From Hyunsoonleella aquatilis (lineage in GTDB: Bacteria; Bacteroidota; Bacteroidia; Flavobacteriales; Flavobacteriaceae), in NCBI RefSeq assembly GCF_014270105.1, contig NZ_JACNMF010000001.1:1047560-1111559 (forward strand): a stretch of DNA of 64,000 bases, written 5' to 3'. The translations under genes were made by a program, and so were the position numbers. Under the pieces are notes generated by a model. The model did no database searches. It saw nothing but the letters and a program-made list of their open reading frames with translations, and was not told where the DNA came from. Below are positions 7,806-16,787 of this stretch, piece by piece. Position 1 is the first letter of the stretch; each line of letters begins with the position of its first letter.

Positions 7806-10296
7806 AAAATTTATCTTCTTATTCGTTCTAATTCTTAATTATGGAGCCTATGCCCAAGAGGAGCACGCCACTAAACCTTTGGTCGATATTATTTCGAATT
7901 TAGAAACTCGGTTTGAGATTCAATTCAACTATTCGGAAGATCTTGTAAGGCATATTTCTTGTAAAATTCCGGCTGATTCACTTTCGTTAACCGAAACACT
8001 AGACTATCTTCAAAAATCTACAGGCCTTTTGTTCGGTGAACTCGATTCTAGGATTGTTTTAGTTAAGGCAAAACCAAAGCGCCGTTTCTGTGGTCATATA
8101 AGAGATATAGAAACACAACTGCCAATAGTTGGGGCTGTAATAATTATTTCGGAGGAAAGAATAACCAGTGACCAAAACGGTTATTTTGAAATCGATCCAA
8201 ACCAAATCTCTTACCCAATTACTATACAATATTTTGGATATGAAACTTTGGAAATAGATAGTGCTTTTGAGATTGATGATTGCACCACGATCAAATTAGT
8301 TCCGAACTTTCAACAGCTATCGGAGGTTTTAATTTCGAATTATTTAGTAAACGGCATCAACAAATTAAAGAACGGATCTTTTGAAATTGATTTCAATGAT
8401 TTCGACATTCTGCCCGGTTTGATAGAAAGCGATGTACTGCAATCTGTTCAGGGTCTGCCCGGAATTCAGAGTATCAACGAAACGGTATCCAATATAAATA
8501 TTAGGGGTGGTACCCACGATCAAAATCTCATTCGTTGGGATGGTATAAAAATGTACCAATCCGGTCACTTTTTTGGGCTGATTTCAATGTATAATCCTGA
8601 AATTACCCAACAGGTGTCCTTAAGAAAAAATGGGAGTAGTGTGACTTTAACCGATGGTGTTTCGGGCACCATAGACATGCGGACCGACAAAAACCTGAAT
8701 TCAAAATTCAAAGGAGTGGTTGGTGCCAATTTATTGAGTGCTAATGGTTTTGCGGATGTGCCTTTGGGTAGTAAATCTTCAATTCAAGTGGCGGGTAGAA
8801 AAGCACTCAGTCCTGTTGTGGAAACACCCACTTACAGTTCTTTTTTCGACAGAATTTCGCAAAATACAGAGGTAGCACATAACCAAATGGATATTATTAA
8901 CTCTAATCAATCATTTGATTTTTATGACGCATCATTCAGATGGTTGTATCAGTTAAGTAAGAAAGATAAGTTGAGGTTAAATTTTATTACTGTATTCAAC
9001 GAATTGGTTTTTGATGAAAATGCAATGGTAAATAATCTGCCAGAATCACGACGGAGCAGTTTGTCGCAGTTTAGTATTGCAGGTGTAATGCATTATGAGC
9101 GAACGTGGAACAACAAATTAAAAACGGCATTAGAAATATACAATACGGATTATGAATTAAAGTCCATCAACGCTAATATTTTTGAGGGACAAAGGTTTTT
9201 ACAAGAAAACAAAGTGTCGGAAACCAGTACAAAACTTAGTGTCAATCATAGAATTAACAGTAGGCTCGAGTTTTTGGGAGGTTACCATCTGGTTGAAACC
9301 AAAGTCACCAACCTGGATGATGTGGATGACCCAATATTTAGGGATTTGGTGTCGGAAGTTTTAAGGACACACGGTGTTTTTTCGCAAATCGGATATGCGT
9401 CCAATGACAAAAAAACCAATTTAAATTTTGGATTGCGATTTAACTATCTTTCCAAATTTAAAAGACAGCTTTGGGAGCCAAGATTGAGTTTTAGCCATAT
9501 GTTGTCCGCAGACATCACCTGGGAGGTTTTAGGTGAATTTAAACATCAAAGCACATCCCAAGTTATCAATTTTCAAAATGATTTCTTAGGCGTGGAAAAA
9601 CGACGCTGGCAATTATCCAATGACAAAGGCGTTCCTATAATTACGAGTAGGCAGTTGTCCTCGGGGCTGACTTTAAATAAAAATGGATGGTTGTTTAGTT
9701 TAGATGGATATCTGAAAGATGTTAAAGGGATTACATCCCAAAGTCAGGGGTTTCAAAATCAATTTGAATTTTCAAGGGAAACGGGAAGCTATACGGTTAC
9801 CGGTTTTGATGTGCTTTTGCGAAAGGCCATTGGCAATTTTAATTCATGGTTAAGCTATGCTTATATGAACAATAAATATACTTTTAATACCCTTTTTGAG
9901 GAGCGGTTTCCAAGCAATTTTGATATTTCTCATTTGGTAACATTTGGAAGTGTCCTTAAGCTGAAAAACCTAAAACTGTCCATGGGAGTCAACTGGCACT
10001 CTGGTAGGCCAACGACCAATCCTATTCTTGGTAATGAATTCACGAATAGTTCAATAAACTATCAAACGCCAAATTCGGATAGTCTAAAAAATTACTTTAG
10101 GCTTGATGTTTCTGCAATATATGATTTTACTATAGGTAAGAAGGCAAAAGCAAACCTAGGAGTGTCTATTTGGAATCTTTTGGATAAGGAAAACGAAATC
10201 AATAATTTTCATAGGGTAAATAATGATGCTGTTATTAACACCATTCAAAACTCATTGGGAATTACCCCAAATGCAGTACTGCGATTATCATTTTAA
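7789..10296 (+). CDS. TonB-dependent transducer-type outer-membrane receptor
   Basis: An 835-residue receptor: signal peptide (1-22), an N-terminal STN/secretin-like signalling domain (about 30-95, LETRFEIQFNYSEDL and LTETLDYLQKSTGLLF), a carboxypeptidase-like beta-sandwich (about 98-180), the plug (about 185-300, GIQSINETVSNINIRGGTHDQN) and a 22-strand barrel ending in LRLSF. The STN domain marks it as a transducer that passes ligand occupancy to FecR. There is no SusD partner, so it is not a glycan SusCD pair. The ligand is unknown. Its stop overlaps the convergent thioesterase gene by nine bases. Confidence 0.92.
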   Translation: MKKRIRKFIFLFVLILNYGAYAQEEHATKPLVDIISNLETRFEIQFNYSEDLVRHISCKIPADSLSLTETLDYLQKSTGLLFGELDSRIVLVKAKPKRRFCGHIRDIETQLPIVGAVIIISEERITSDQNGYFEIDPNQISYPITIQYFGYETLEIDSAFEIDDCTTIKLVPNFQQLSEVLISNYLVNGINKLKNGSFEIDFNDFDILPGLIESDVLQSVQGLPGIQSINETVSNINIRGGTHDQNLIRWDGIKMYQSGHFFGLISMYNPEITQQVSLRKNGSSVTLTDGVSGTIDMRTDKNLNSKFKGVVGANLLSANGFADVPLGSKSSIQVAGRKALSPVVETPTYSSFFDRISQNTEVAHNQMDIINSNQSFDFYDASFRWLYQLSKKDKLRLNFITVFNELVFDENAMVNNLPESRRSSLSQFSIAGVMHYERTWNNKLKTALEIYNTDYELKSINANIFEGQRFLQENKVSETSTKLSVNHRINSRLEFLGGYHLVETKVTNLDDVDDPIFRDLVSEVLRTHGVFSQIGYASNDKKTNLNFGLRFNYLSKFKRQLWEPRLSFSHMLSADITWEVLGEFKHQSTSQVINFQNDFLGVEKRRWQLSNDKGVPIITSRQLSSGLTLNKNGWLFSLDGYLKDVKGITSQSQGFQNQFEFSRETGSYTVTGFDVLLRKAIGNFNSWLSYAYMNNKYTFNTLFEERFPSNFDISHLVTFGSVLKLKNLKLSMGVNWHSGRPTTNPILGNEFTNSSINYQTPNSDSLKNYFRLDVSAIYDFTIGKKAKANLGVSIWNLLDKENEINNFHRVNNDAVINTIQNSLGITPNAVLRLSF

Positions 10297-10833
10297 ACCA
10301 AACTCAATTTTAGCGTTGTGCTGTTTGATGGTGTCTATATGTTCTTCGATTTTAAACTCTGATGACTTAAACTTTGTGGATCGATGTCTGGCTTGCTCTT
10401 GTCGGACGATACTTCGGGCAAATCTTCTTATTGCTTGTTCAGAATCCAAAATAATCCCTGGGACTTTGGCATTTTTACCGTTTTCGTCTTTGGCCACCAT
10501 TGTAAAATAAGAGGAGTTGCAATGTTTTATTTTGCCAGTTTGAATGTTCTCGGACTCCACTCTAAGCCCAACCACCATGGAGGTACGACCGGTATAGTTT
10601 ACCGATGCTTTTAATGTCACCAATTCGCCAACTTCAATGGGGTTTAAAAAATCTACACGATTTACCGAGGCGGTGACGCAATAGTAACCTGAATGCTTGG
10701 AGGCACAGGCAAAAGCAATTTGGTCCATCAAATTTAAAATATGGCCCCCGTGTATTTTTCCGCTAAAGTTGGAGTGCGATGGTAGCATCAGTTGTGTTAT
10801 GGTTACCCGTGATTCTTTTGGATGCTTAAACAT
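10288..10833 (-). CDS. Acyl-CoA thioesterase, hotdog fold (YciA/BACH type)
   Basis: A 181-residue hotdog-fold protein. The family signature HGGHILNLMDQIAF (residues 28-41) holds the helix with the conserved Asp, followed by ASVNRVDFLNPIEVGELV and GRTSMVVGLRVESE strands. Family members hydrolyse short- to long-chain acyl-CoAs in the cytoplasm. A ~40-residue charged C-terminal extension (after about 140) goes beyond the minimal YciA size, as in other Bacteroidota homologues. The gene is followed upstream, four bases away, by DUF3307 and SatD genes on the same strand, so it may share their transcript. Confidence 0.9.
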   Translation of the reverse strand: MFKHPKESRVTITQLMLPSHSNFSGKIHGGHILNLMDQIAFACASKHSGYYCVTASVNRVDFLNPIEVGELVTLKASVNYTGRTSMVVGLRVESENIQTGKIKHCNSSYFTMVAKDENGKNAKVPGIILDSEQAIRRFARSIVRQEQARHRSTKFKSSEFKIEEHIDTIKQHNAKIEFGLK

Positions 10834-10837
10834 GGTT

Positions 10838-11539
10838 TTAGGTTAAATAAGTGTACGCTATTCCTGTAATAATGGCAATGCCAAAACTGATTAAAGTGCC
10901 TATCAATATGTATTCGGTCAATTGCATGGATTTTGATTCCTTTAGATCCCCAAACCTAAAAACAGATTTGGCCGTAATCAGAAAACCTACGGCTTCCCAG
11001 TGGTCCGAAATGATAAAAATAAACACTAAAATGCGCTCTAAAATACCAATATATTTCCCTGCATCGGCTAGGGACTGGTTATTTTTAACGAGTTCTGAAA
11101 TATTCCACTTTAAAAAAATGGTTTTCATAATTATGGACACAGGAATTGTTAAAAACAATAAGCAGGTAAGCAATAAAAGATGTTCTTCTTTGAAAAAGGA
11201 ACCAAAATATAATTGGTTGTCCATAAAAAAGAAATAACATCCTAAAATCACCAAGACATGAAGTAGCTGATCGATGAAAAACAGCGGTCGTTTTGTTTTT
11301 TTGGTCTGAAATGTAAGTTTTAAGCCGTCTATAATTAAATGTGACCCGCCTATTATTAGAATAACAGGCCACAGTGATGCATCCCACAAAATCAGAGTGG
11401 TTATGGCAATATGGATTAAGACGTGAAAGTACAGTTTAAAAGATTTTAGTTTCTTTTTTTCTTTTTCCAAAACCCAACTTTGAGGTTGAAGAATAAAATC
11501 GCCGATGAGGTGTGCCAGTAAAAGTTTGGTTAAAATCAT
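10838..11539 (-). CDS. DUF3307 integral membrane protein
   Basis: A 233-residue multi-span membrane protein starting LLLAHLIGDFILQPQSWV, the DUF3307 hallmark, followed by about seven hydrophobic segments; a GGSHLIIDGLKL block near 85 is also conserved. Its start codon overlaps the SatD stop by four bases, so the two are translated together. DUF3307 and SatD genes are paired in many genomes; the pair may form a membrane sensor or acid/stress response unit, but no biochemical activity is known to me. Confidence 0.87.
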   Translation of the reverse strand: MILTKLLLAHLIGDFILQPQSWVLEKEKKKLKSFKLYFHVLIHIAITTLILWDASLWPVILIIGGSHLIIDGLKLTFQTKKTKRPLFFIDQLLHVLVILGCYFFFMDNQLYFGSFFKEEHLLLLTCLLFLTIPVSIIMKTIFLKWNISELVKNNQSLADAGKYIGILERILVFIFIISDHWEAVGFLITAKSVFRFGDLKESKSMQLTEYILIGTLISFGIAIITGIAYTYLT

Positions 11540-12147
11540 GATAATGCCATTATTTTTTTTCGGAACATGCTGTCCGTTTCCAATATGAGTTCCATTTCTG
11601 CACGCTTTTGACGTTTGCTGATGGCATCCTGTTTGGTACCGATCATGTTTGCCAGTTCTTGTTGTAGTGCGTCGGGATGCTCTATGCCCAGCTTTACGAT
11701 TTCTGCCGAACCTGTTGTCCAGTGGTCCATAATGGCTAGTGCAAGCTTGAAATAAAGATTGAGTTCTTCGTTTAAGGTGTCATTTGATGTTTTGATCCTT
11801 AAATTGATTTTTTCCTTTTTCAAGGCCTCCAAAGTTTCGCCGGAATATATATAGGCTTCCCCATTGGATTCGCTAATGTTTTCAGCTTGGTATGAAGTGT
11901 TTCCAATACCGATAGCAAGGCGTACGTCCAAAAGCAACATTTTGATGCAGGCTTTAATGTAAACGGCGCTGATAAAGCTTTCTGAAATATCTTTGATTTC
12001 AATTTGAAAACTATCGCCTCGAAAAATTTCCCATTGGGACTGTTCAGGGTTTAGGTGGGATAGTGCCGATTTTAGGGCCCTCATCCAAACCTCAGGATTT
12101 TTTTGATGACGGGATTTTATGATATCGCCTGTGATGATACTTGTCAT
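11536..12147 (-). CDS. SatD-family protein with C-terminal helix-turn-helix
   Basis: A 203-residue SatD-like protein (MTSIITGDIIKSR start typical of the family). The N-terminal ~145 residues resemble a nucleotide-cyclase/GGDEF-like fold remnant (FRGDSFQIEI, then RLAIGIGN), and the C-terminal part contains a helix-turn-helix (LANMIGTKQDAISKRQKRAEM, about 165-185). SatD was first described in the acid-tolerance locus of Streptococcus mutans. The HTH and the three-part palindromic site just upstream suggest it regulates its own operon; this is inference. It is probably the first gene of the SatD-DUF3307-thioesterase unit. Confidence 0.87.
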   Translation of the reverse strand: MTSIITGDIIKSRHQKNPEVWMRALKSALSHLNPEQSQWEIFRGDSFQIEIKDISESFISAVYIKACIKMLLLDVRLAIGIGNTSYQAENISESNGEAYIYSGETLEALKKEKINLRIKTSNDTLNEELNLYFKLALAIMDHWTTGSAEIVKLGIEHPDALQQELANMIGTKQDAISKRQKRAEMELILETDSMFRKKIMALS

Positions 12148-12159
12148 ACTTATATTTTT

Positions 12160-12237
12160 ATTCCTTTAAAAGGGAATTAATTAAAATTATTCCTTAAATA
12201 AAGCATAAAATAAAATATTCCTTAATTAGGGAATATT
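12160..12237 (-). promoter_or_regulatory. Operator-like array of ATTCC/GGAAT palindromes upstream of satD
   Basis: Three ATTCCTT elements begin at 12160, 12189 and 12217, spaced 29 and 28 bases. The first and third are completed by GGAAT (12173-12177 and 12230-12234). The third is a near-perfect 24-bp palindrome, AATATTCC-N8-GGAATATT at 12214-12237. The array lies 13-90 bases before the satD start codon, where an autoregulatory operator or paired activator site would be expected. Confidence 0.6.
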
Positions 12238-12269
12238 CAAATATATCACGTTTTTTCTTAAAAAGCAAA

Positions 12270-13589
12270 TTATTCGTCCTCTTCGGCGCGTTTTATAATG
12301 GCCTCGGGCAGGGATTTTTTAGCTTTGGCTCCCATTTTTTTGAGTTTTTCAACGCTTGTGATAAGGTTGCCCCGACCATGAACCAATTTGTTCATCGCAG
12401 ATGAATAATCACTTTTAGCGGAATCAATCTTTTTGCCTACGCCCGTTAAATCACTAACAAGGCCTTCAAATTTATCATAAAGTGCTCCGGCTTGTCTTGC
12501 AATTTCAATGGCATTACGCTGTTGTTTCTCATTATTCCACATGGTATCAATCGTTCGGAGCGTTGCCAAAAGTGTAGCAGGCGTCACGATAACGATATTT
12601 TTCTCAAAGGCCTTATTATAAATAGCATTATCCTCGTTCACTACAACCGCAAAAGCAGGTTCAATAGGGATAAACATGAGTACAAAATCTGGTGATTCAA
12701 TATCGTATAAATCTTGGTAGTTCTTGGCCGAAAGTTGTTCCACATGCTTTCTGATGGAATTAACGTGTGCCTTTAAAAATTGCGGTCTACTGTCCTCTTC
12801 AGCATTTACCATCCGTTCATAATCGGTTAAGGATACCTTTGAATCGATAATCATTTTTTTACCATCGGGGAGATGCAATACCACATCGGGCATCACTCGG
12901 GAATTGTCGTCACGTGTAAAACTTTGCTGTACAAAATATTCGCGATCTTTTTCCAAACCAGATTTTTCGAGAACACGTTCCAATACCAATTCGCCCCAAT
13001 TTCCTTGCATTTTGCTATCGCCTTTTAATGCTCGTGTTAAGTTGGTAGCTTCTTTAGTCATTTGTTGATTTAAATCCTTTAGACCCTTGAGCTGTTCTTC
13101 CAAGGCGGAATGCATGCGTACACTTTTAAACTGGGTTTCTTCTACTTTCTTTTCGAAACCTTGGATTTTTTCCTGAAGTGGATTTAAGATATTTTTAATG
13201 TTCTCTTTGTTTTGCTCTGTGAACTTATTGGACTTTTCTTCGAGTATTTTATTGGCCAATAATTCAAAATCCTTGCGCAGTTGTTCTTGGCGTTCCTCGA
13301 GTTCCTTATCACGTTTTAGGTTTTGTTCCTGAAGGTTTTCATACTCTGAATTTCGTCGGGCCAATTCCGTGCTTAAAAATTCTTTTTCCTTGCGAATATC
13401 TTCGCGTTCATTTTCAATTTTGGAAAGATTTGATTTCAGTTCCTCAATGGTGAATTGCATTTGGTTTTGCCGTTCTTCAAGGGTGCTTTGCTCACTTTTA
13501 TTCTTGAGTTTGGTGAAAAGCATCCCCAAATATGCACCGATACCTGCGGAAAATAATATGGCTAGAATTAGGATTAAATTGTCGTTCAT
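12270..13589 (-). CDS. rmuC: DNA recombination protein RmuC
   Basis: A 439-residue protein: one N-terminal membrane helix (residues 4-22), a long coiled coil (about 30-175, heptads rich in Glu/Lys/Leu) and a nuclease-like C-terminal domain (GNWGELVLERVLEKSGL, then MPDVVLHLPDGKKMIIDSKVS). RmuC limits inversions and recombination at repeats and has recently been linked to processing of stalled or linked DNA. I chose the ATG at 13589 because the frame upstream of it encodes no signal-like or conserved sequence and runs through an intergenic CGCAAAG repeat. No partner gene is nearby. Confidence 0.92.
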   Translation of the reverse strand: MNDNLILILAILFSAGIGAYLGMLFTKLKNKSEQSTLEERQNQMQFTIEELKSNLSKIENEREDIRKEKEFLSTELARRNSEYENLQEQNLKRDKELEERQEQLRKDFELLANKILEEKSNKFTEQNKENIKNILNPLQEKIQGFEKKVEETQFKSVRMHSALEEQLKGLKDLNQQMTKEATNLTRALKGDSKMQGNWGELVLERVLEKSGLEKDREYFVQQSFTRDDNSRVMPDVVLHLPDGKKMIIDSKVSLTDYERMVNAEEDSRPQFLKAHVNSIRKHVEQLSAKNYQDLYDIESPDFVLMFIPIEPAFAVVVNEDNAIYNKAFEKNIVIVTPATLLATLRTIDTMWNNEKQQRNAIEIARQAGALYDKFEGLVSDLTGVGKKIDSAKSDYSSAMNKLVHGRGNLITSVEKLKKMGAKAKKSLPEAIIKRAEEDE

Positions 13590-13634
13590 GTTTTGGAAAA
13601 GAATATTTTCAAATATAATTGATTTATGACCTCG

Positions 13635-13657
13635 CGCAAAGACGCAAAGGTGCAAAG
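13635..13657. repeat. Three tandem CGCAAAG-type heptamers
   Basis: CGCAAAG, CGCAAAG and TGCAAAG occur with an 8-base period between rmuC and the B12 ABC-transporter genes. Short iterations of this motif are intergenic filler in many Bacteroidota genomes; no function is evident. Confidence 0.6.
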
Positions 13658-13719
13658 TATGAACATTGCTAAATTTGTAGTGAGCTCTTTCTCCTGAAAA
13701 CTGAGACTGCGACTGAAAA

Positions 13720-14526
13720 CTATTTTTTCACCCTAAAACTCCCAGTTTTCTCATCAAAAGCAATCAGATCTTTCGGGAACAATTGTTTAAAAACCCCTTT
13801 GGAAATAAGATTGCATGGTTGGTCGGCCACGACTCCGTTTTCAGTCATTACGATGAGCGTATCACAAAGTTGAATCGCTAAACCTATTTCATGTGATGAA
13901 AATAGAATGGTCTTTCCCGTTTCTTTCGACAGTTTTTGAAGCAGTTTCAAAATATAGGCTTTGTGGTACATATCCAGATGCGTCGTAGGTTCATCTAAAA
14001 TAATGATGTCTGTATCCTGAGCTAGTGCTCGGGCAATCATCACATTTTGTAGTTGTCCATCACTGAGCTCAAAACATTTTTTGTCCTTTAAATGCTCAAT
14101 ATTTACTTGGGAAATGGCACGTTTGGTAATTTCAATGTCTTCTTTTGAAAGGTTACCAACCCAATTGGTATAGGGTTGTCGGCCAAGAGCAACAAGTTCA
14201 AAAACGGATAGATTTTTAGAAGCTATGGGTTCGGTCAAAACTAAACTCATCGCTTTTGCTAAATCAAGAGACGAGTAATTTTTTAGGTTGATGTCATTGA
14301 TTAAAGTATCACCTTCAATTGCGCTTTGAACTTTGGTCAAAGTGCGCAAAAGGGTGGATTTTCCAATGCCATTGGCACCAATTAAACCAATTAATTTTCC
14401 TTGTTCCAATTCAATATTAATGTCAGACGCAATAACGGTCTTTGACTTTTTTGAAGGATAACCAATCGATAGCTTAGTAGTTTTTAAAACGATATTTTCT
14501 TTCTCTTTCTGCATTTTCACCTCCAT
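13720..14526 (-). CDS. btuD: Cobalamin ABC transporter ATPase (BtuD-like)
   Basis: A 268-residue ABC ATPase of the iron-siderophore/B12 class. Walker A is GANGIGKS (about 53-60), the signature is LSDGQLQNVMIARAL (about 155-169), Walker B is DIIILDEPTTHLD and the switch His lies in SSHEIGLA. The signature has D in place of the second G of LSGGQ, a tolerated change in this class. It overlaps the permease stop by one base, so the two are coupled. The substrate call rests on the divergent cobalamin riboswitch, BtuB and BtuG-like genes; a siderophore is the alternative. Confidence 0.87.
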   Translation of the reverse strand: MEVKMQKEKENIVLKTTKLSIGYPSKKSKTVIASDINIELEQGKLIGLIGANGIGKSTLLRTLTKVQSAIEGDTLINDINLKNYSSLDLAKAMSLVLTEPIASKNLSVFELVALGRQPYTNWVGNLSKEDIEITKRAISQVNIEHLKDKKCFELSDGQLQNVMIARALAQDTDIIILDEPTTHLDMYHKAYILKLLQKLSKETGKTILFSSHEIGLAIQLCDTLIVMTENGVVADQPCNLISKGVFKQLFPKDLIAFDEKTGSFRVKK

Positions 14527-15557
14527 TAAAATACCATTTTTCGTTTTCTAACCAAAAGCCAAATCACAACTGGAGCACCAACCAAAGACGTTATGGCATT
14601 TATTGGTAGTGTGAAATCAGAAGTTGGCAATTGCGCAATGCCGTCACAAATCAACATGACGATGGCACCAAATAGAAATACAGCAGGCAACAGTACTTTA
14701 TGGTTGGAAGTGCTGAAGACTTGCCTTGTCATATGCGGAATGGCCAAACCGATAAAAGCAATTGGTCCCGTAAAGGCAGTAATGGTCCCTGCCAACAAAC
14801 TTGTAGCAATGATGATAATAAATCGACTTTGCTTGATGTTCAATCCCAAACTTTTGGCATAGTTTTCACCTAAAAGTAAGGTGTTCAGCGATTTTATTGA
14901 AATGACTGACAATAAAATTCCAATGGCGTAAATCAATACTAAAACCCAAATATCCTCCCAAGATAAATTCCCTAAACTACCAAAGCCCCAAAAGATGTAT
15001 TGCTGCAATTGCTCTGCAGAACCAAAATAGGACAACACGCTGACAATGGCCGAGGTGATACTGGCAAACATCAAACCGATAATTAAAATGGCCATGGTAT
15101 CTCTTACTTTTATAGATACGGCTAAAACGGCAAGCAGCACCAAAAAACTCCCTAAACTTGCGGAAATCACGATACCCCATTTTGAAATAAAAAGGGAAGC
15201 CAAAGCCCCTCCGAAAATACTTGAGCCTAAAATGACCAATGCTACACCCAAACTCGCTCCGGAACTAATGCCCAAAACAAAAGGGCCAGCAAGAGGATTT
15301 CTGAATAATGTTTGCATCAAAAGCCCAGAAATTCCCAATCCAGATCCGACGATAATGGCTGTTAGTGCTTTTGGCAATCGATAATTTTGAACAATGTGCT
15401 GCCAGGTTTCCTGAGAAGTAGGGTTTCCAATTAGACTATTAAAAATATCCTTTATGGGGATGGAAACCGAACCTAAACTTATGTTCACTAAAAAACATAG
15501 CAAAAGAACCACGATAAGGACTACAAAAGATATGCTATGTGTTTTGTCAGATTTCAA
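14526..15557 (-). CDS. btuC: Cobalamin ABC transporter permease (BtuC/FecCD family)
   Basis: A 343-residue FecCD-type permease with about ten membrane helices. The family blocks PKALTAIIVGSGLGISGLLMQ (about 55-75), RNPLAGPFVLGISSGAS and FTGPIAFIGLAIPHMTR (about 265-285, contact with the ATPase) are intact. It forms the inner-membrane channel of the BtuFCD importer and lies directly between the ATPase and substrate-binding protein genes with no gap. Specificity for B12 is inferred from the locus. Confidence 0.88.
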   Translation of the reverse strand: MKSDKTHSISFVVLIVVLLLCFLVNISLGSVSIPIKDIFNSLIGNPTSQETWQHIVQNYRLPKALTAIIVGSGLGISGLLMQTLFRNPLAGPFVLGISSGASLGVALVILGSSIFGGALASLFISKWGIVISASLGSFLVLLAVLAVSIKVRDTMAILIIGLMFASITSAIVSVLSYFGSAEQLQQYIFWGFGSLGNLSWEDIWVLVLIYAIGILLSVISIKSLNTLLLGENYAKSLGLNIKQSRFIIIIATSLLAGTITAFTGPIAFIGLAIPHMTRQVFSTSNHKVLLPAVFLFGAIVMLICDGIAQLPTSDFTLPINAITSLVGAPVVIWLLVRKRKMVF

Positions 15558-16703
15558 TTAAGGGAGGGGTTTAAAAAAATAGGGTGAGTATTCTTTTAAT
15601 AATTCAGGGTGACAAATTTTGATGATATCCTTTAAAACCAAATCTGGTCGTGTCATACCTAATTCATAGTATAAAACACCTCCGGTTGCACCCGTTGTAT
15701 TAGTAAAGGAATAGATATTCTTATTTTGAAACGCATCAAATTGCGAGTGATTTTCGTTACCGTTTTTTAAATTTTCGTAGCTGGAATAGTTGGATGGACT
15801 CAACCATATCTCAGCAGTTTTAGCCTTTACAAAAACCGACTCAAAATTCAATTTTAAACTTCCAGAACCTTGGGTGTCACTCCAAAGATAGTTGACGTTG
15901 GCATCTTTCAGCAGTTGCGCTTCGGTACTTGTGCCGTTTGGCAAGTACCAAACATCACTATGCATGGCGCCACTCAAGACCGTAGGCTTATATTTTACAT
16001 TTTGAGCCAATACTTTAGCCCCTAAATAGTCTTTTTCAATTTGATTAAAAATAGAATCTGCCTCTTTCTCTTTGCCGAATATTGCACCGAAAAACTTAAT
16101 CCATTCCGCCTTGGCAAGAGGAGAGCTTTCCACCCAATCACCATTAAAAATCACAGGGATTCCAGATTTTTGAATGGTTTCTAACGAGCGATTACCGCCC
16201 TCAATCCCAAAAGCAACCACTGCATCAGGATTTAACTCCAGCAGAACTTCAGTATTTAAGCCTTCATTTTTGCCCAATTCTCTAATGTTTCCATTTTCAA
16301 TTTGAGTTCTTATTTTTTCTGAAGAGACATAATCCGTTCCGGGAAACCCAACCAATGTGCTTTCGACATTTAATAATTCCAATGCTGGAAGGTGGGTGGT
16401 TGAGGTGACTACTATTTTTTTAATTGGCTTTAGTATGATACCATCATAGTCATTTTTTAACAGGGAAGTTTTAGCAACTGCTTCTTTTGAAATCAGAACA
16501 TATTTATAGGTCTTTGCGGCTTCCGGCCACGGTTTGGAAATTTCAATTTCAGAAAAGCCGTTATACTTTTTAATTGAGTACCCTTTTGCATATTTTAATT
16601 CCGCTTTCTGAACTTCCATAGGCGGAAGTTTTCTGCTGATCCCTTTGTCCTCTTTACAAGCAACGGAAATACTTAAAACAAAAAGTAAAACGAGTTTTCT
16701 CAA
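15558..16703 (-). CDS. btuF: Substrate-binding lipoprotein of the B12 importer (BtuF-like)
   Basis: A 381-residue lipoprotein (lipobox SVAC, about 13-16) of the cluster A-II binding-protein class: two lobes joined by a long helix. The first lobe holds IKKIVVTSTTHLPALELLNVESTLVGF and the second PTVLSGAMHSDVWYLPNG. It is longer than enteric BtuF (about 266 residues), having an N-terminal ~90-residue extension seen in Bacteroidota members. It would hand cobalamin to BtuCD in the periplasm. First gene of the btuFCD unit; its promoter lies just upstream and the riboswitch is on the other strand. Confidence 0.85.
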   Translation of the reverse strand: MRKLVLLFVLSISVACKEDKGISRKLPPMEVQKAELKYAKGYSIKKYNGFSEIEISKPWPEAAKTYKYVLISKEAVAKTSLLKNDYDGIILKPIKKIVVTSTTHLPALELLNVESTLVGFPGTDYVSSEKIRTQIENGNIRELGKNEGLNTEVLLELNPDAVVAFGIEGGNRSLETIQKSGIPVIFNGDWVESSPLAKAEWIKFFGAIFGKEKEADSIFNQIEKDYLGAKVLAQNVKYKPTVLSGAMHSDVWYLPNGTSTEAQLLKDANVNYLWSDTQGSGSLKLNFESVFVKAKTAEIWLSPSNYSSYENLKNGNENHSQFDAFQNKNIYSFTNTTGATGGVLYYELGMTRPDLVLKDIIKICHPELLKEYSPYFFKPLP

Positions 16704-16723
16704 AATTCAATTTTTAACCGCTT

Positions 16724-16731
16724 CAAAAGTA
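16724..16731 (-). promoter_or_regulatory. -7 element (TACTTTTG) upstream of btuF
   Basis: The reverse-strand TACTTTTG matches the Bacteroidota TAnnTTTG -7 consensus 21 bases before the btuF start. I see no good -33 TTG at the right spacing, so the element alone is called. The resulting transcript would have no riboswitch leader. Confidence 0.45.
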
Positions 16732-16744
16732 ATATTATTTAATG

Positions 16745-16780
16745 TTTTGAGTAAAAGATTAAACATAATGTTTACTTTTG
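16745..16780 (+). promoter_or_regulatory. Promoter for the cobalamin riboswitch-btuB transcript
   Basis: TACTTTTG at 16773-16780 fits the TAnnTTTG -7 consensus, with TTG at 16747-16749 as a -33 element (23-base spacer). Transcription would begin near 16787, right at the 5' end of the riboswitch. Confidence 0.55.
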
Positions 16781-16787
16781 CTTAGAA

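Noticed and set aside
13590-13655. Longer N-terminus for rmuC
   Set aside because: The extra 22 residues come from the CGCAAAG repeat and lack conservation; the membrane helix begins right after ATG 13589.
14593-15384. Open frames on the forward strand opposite the permease gene
   Set aside because: They are mirror frames of a conserved membrane protein gene, with no family sequence, ribosome site or signal peptide.
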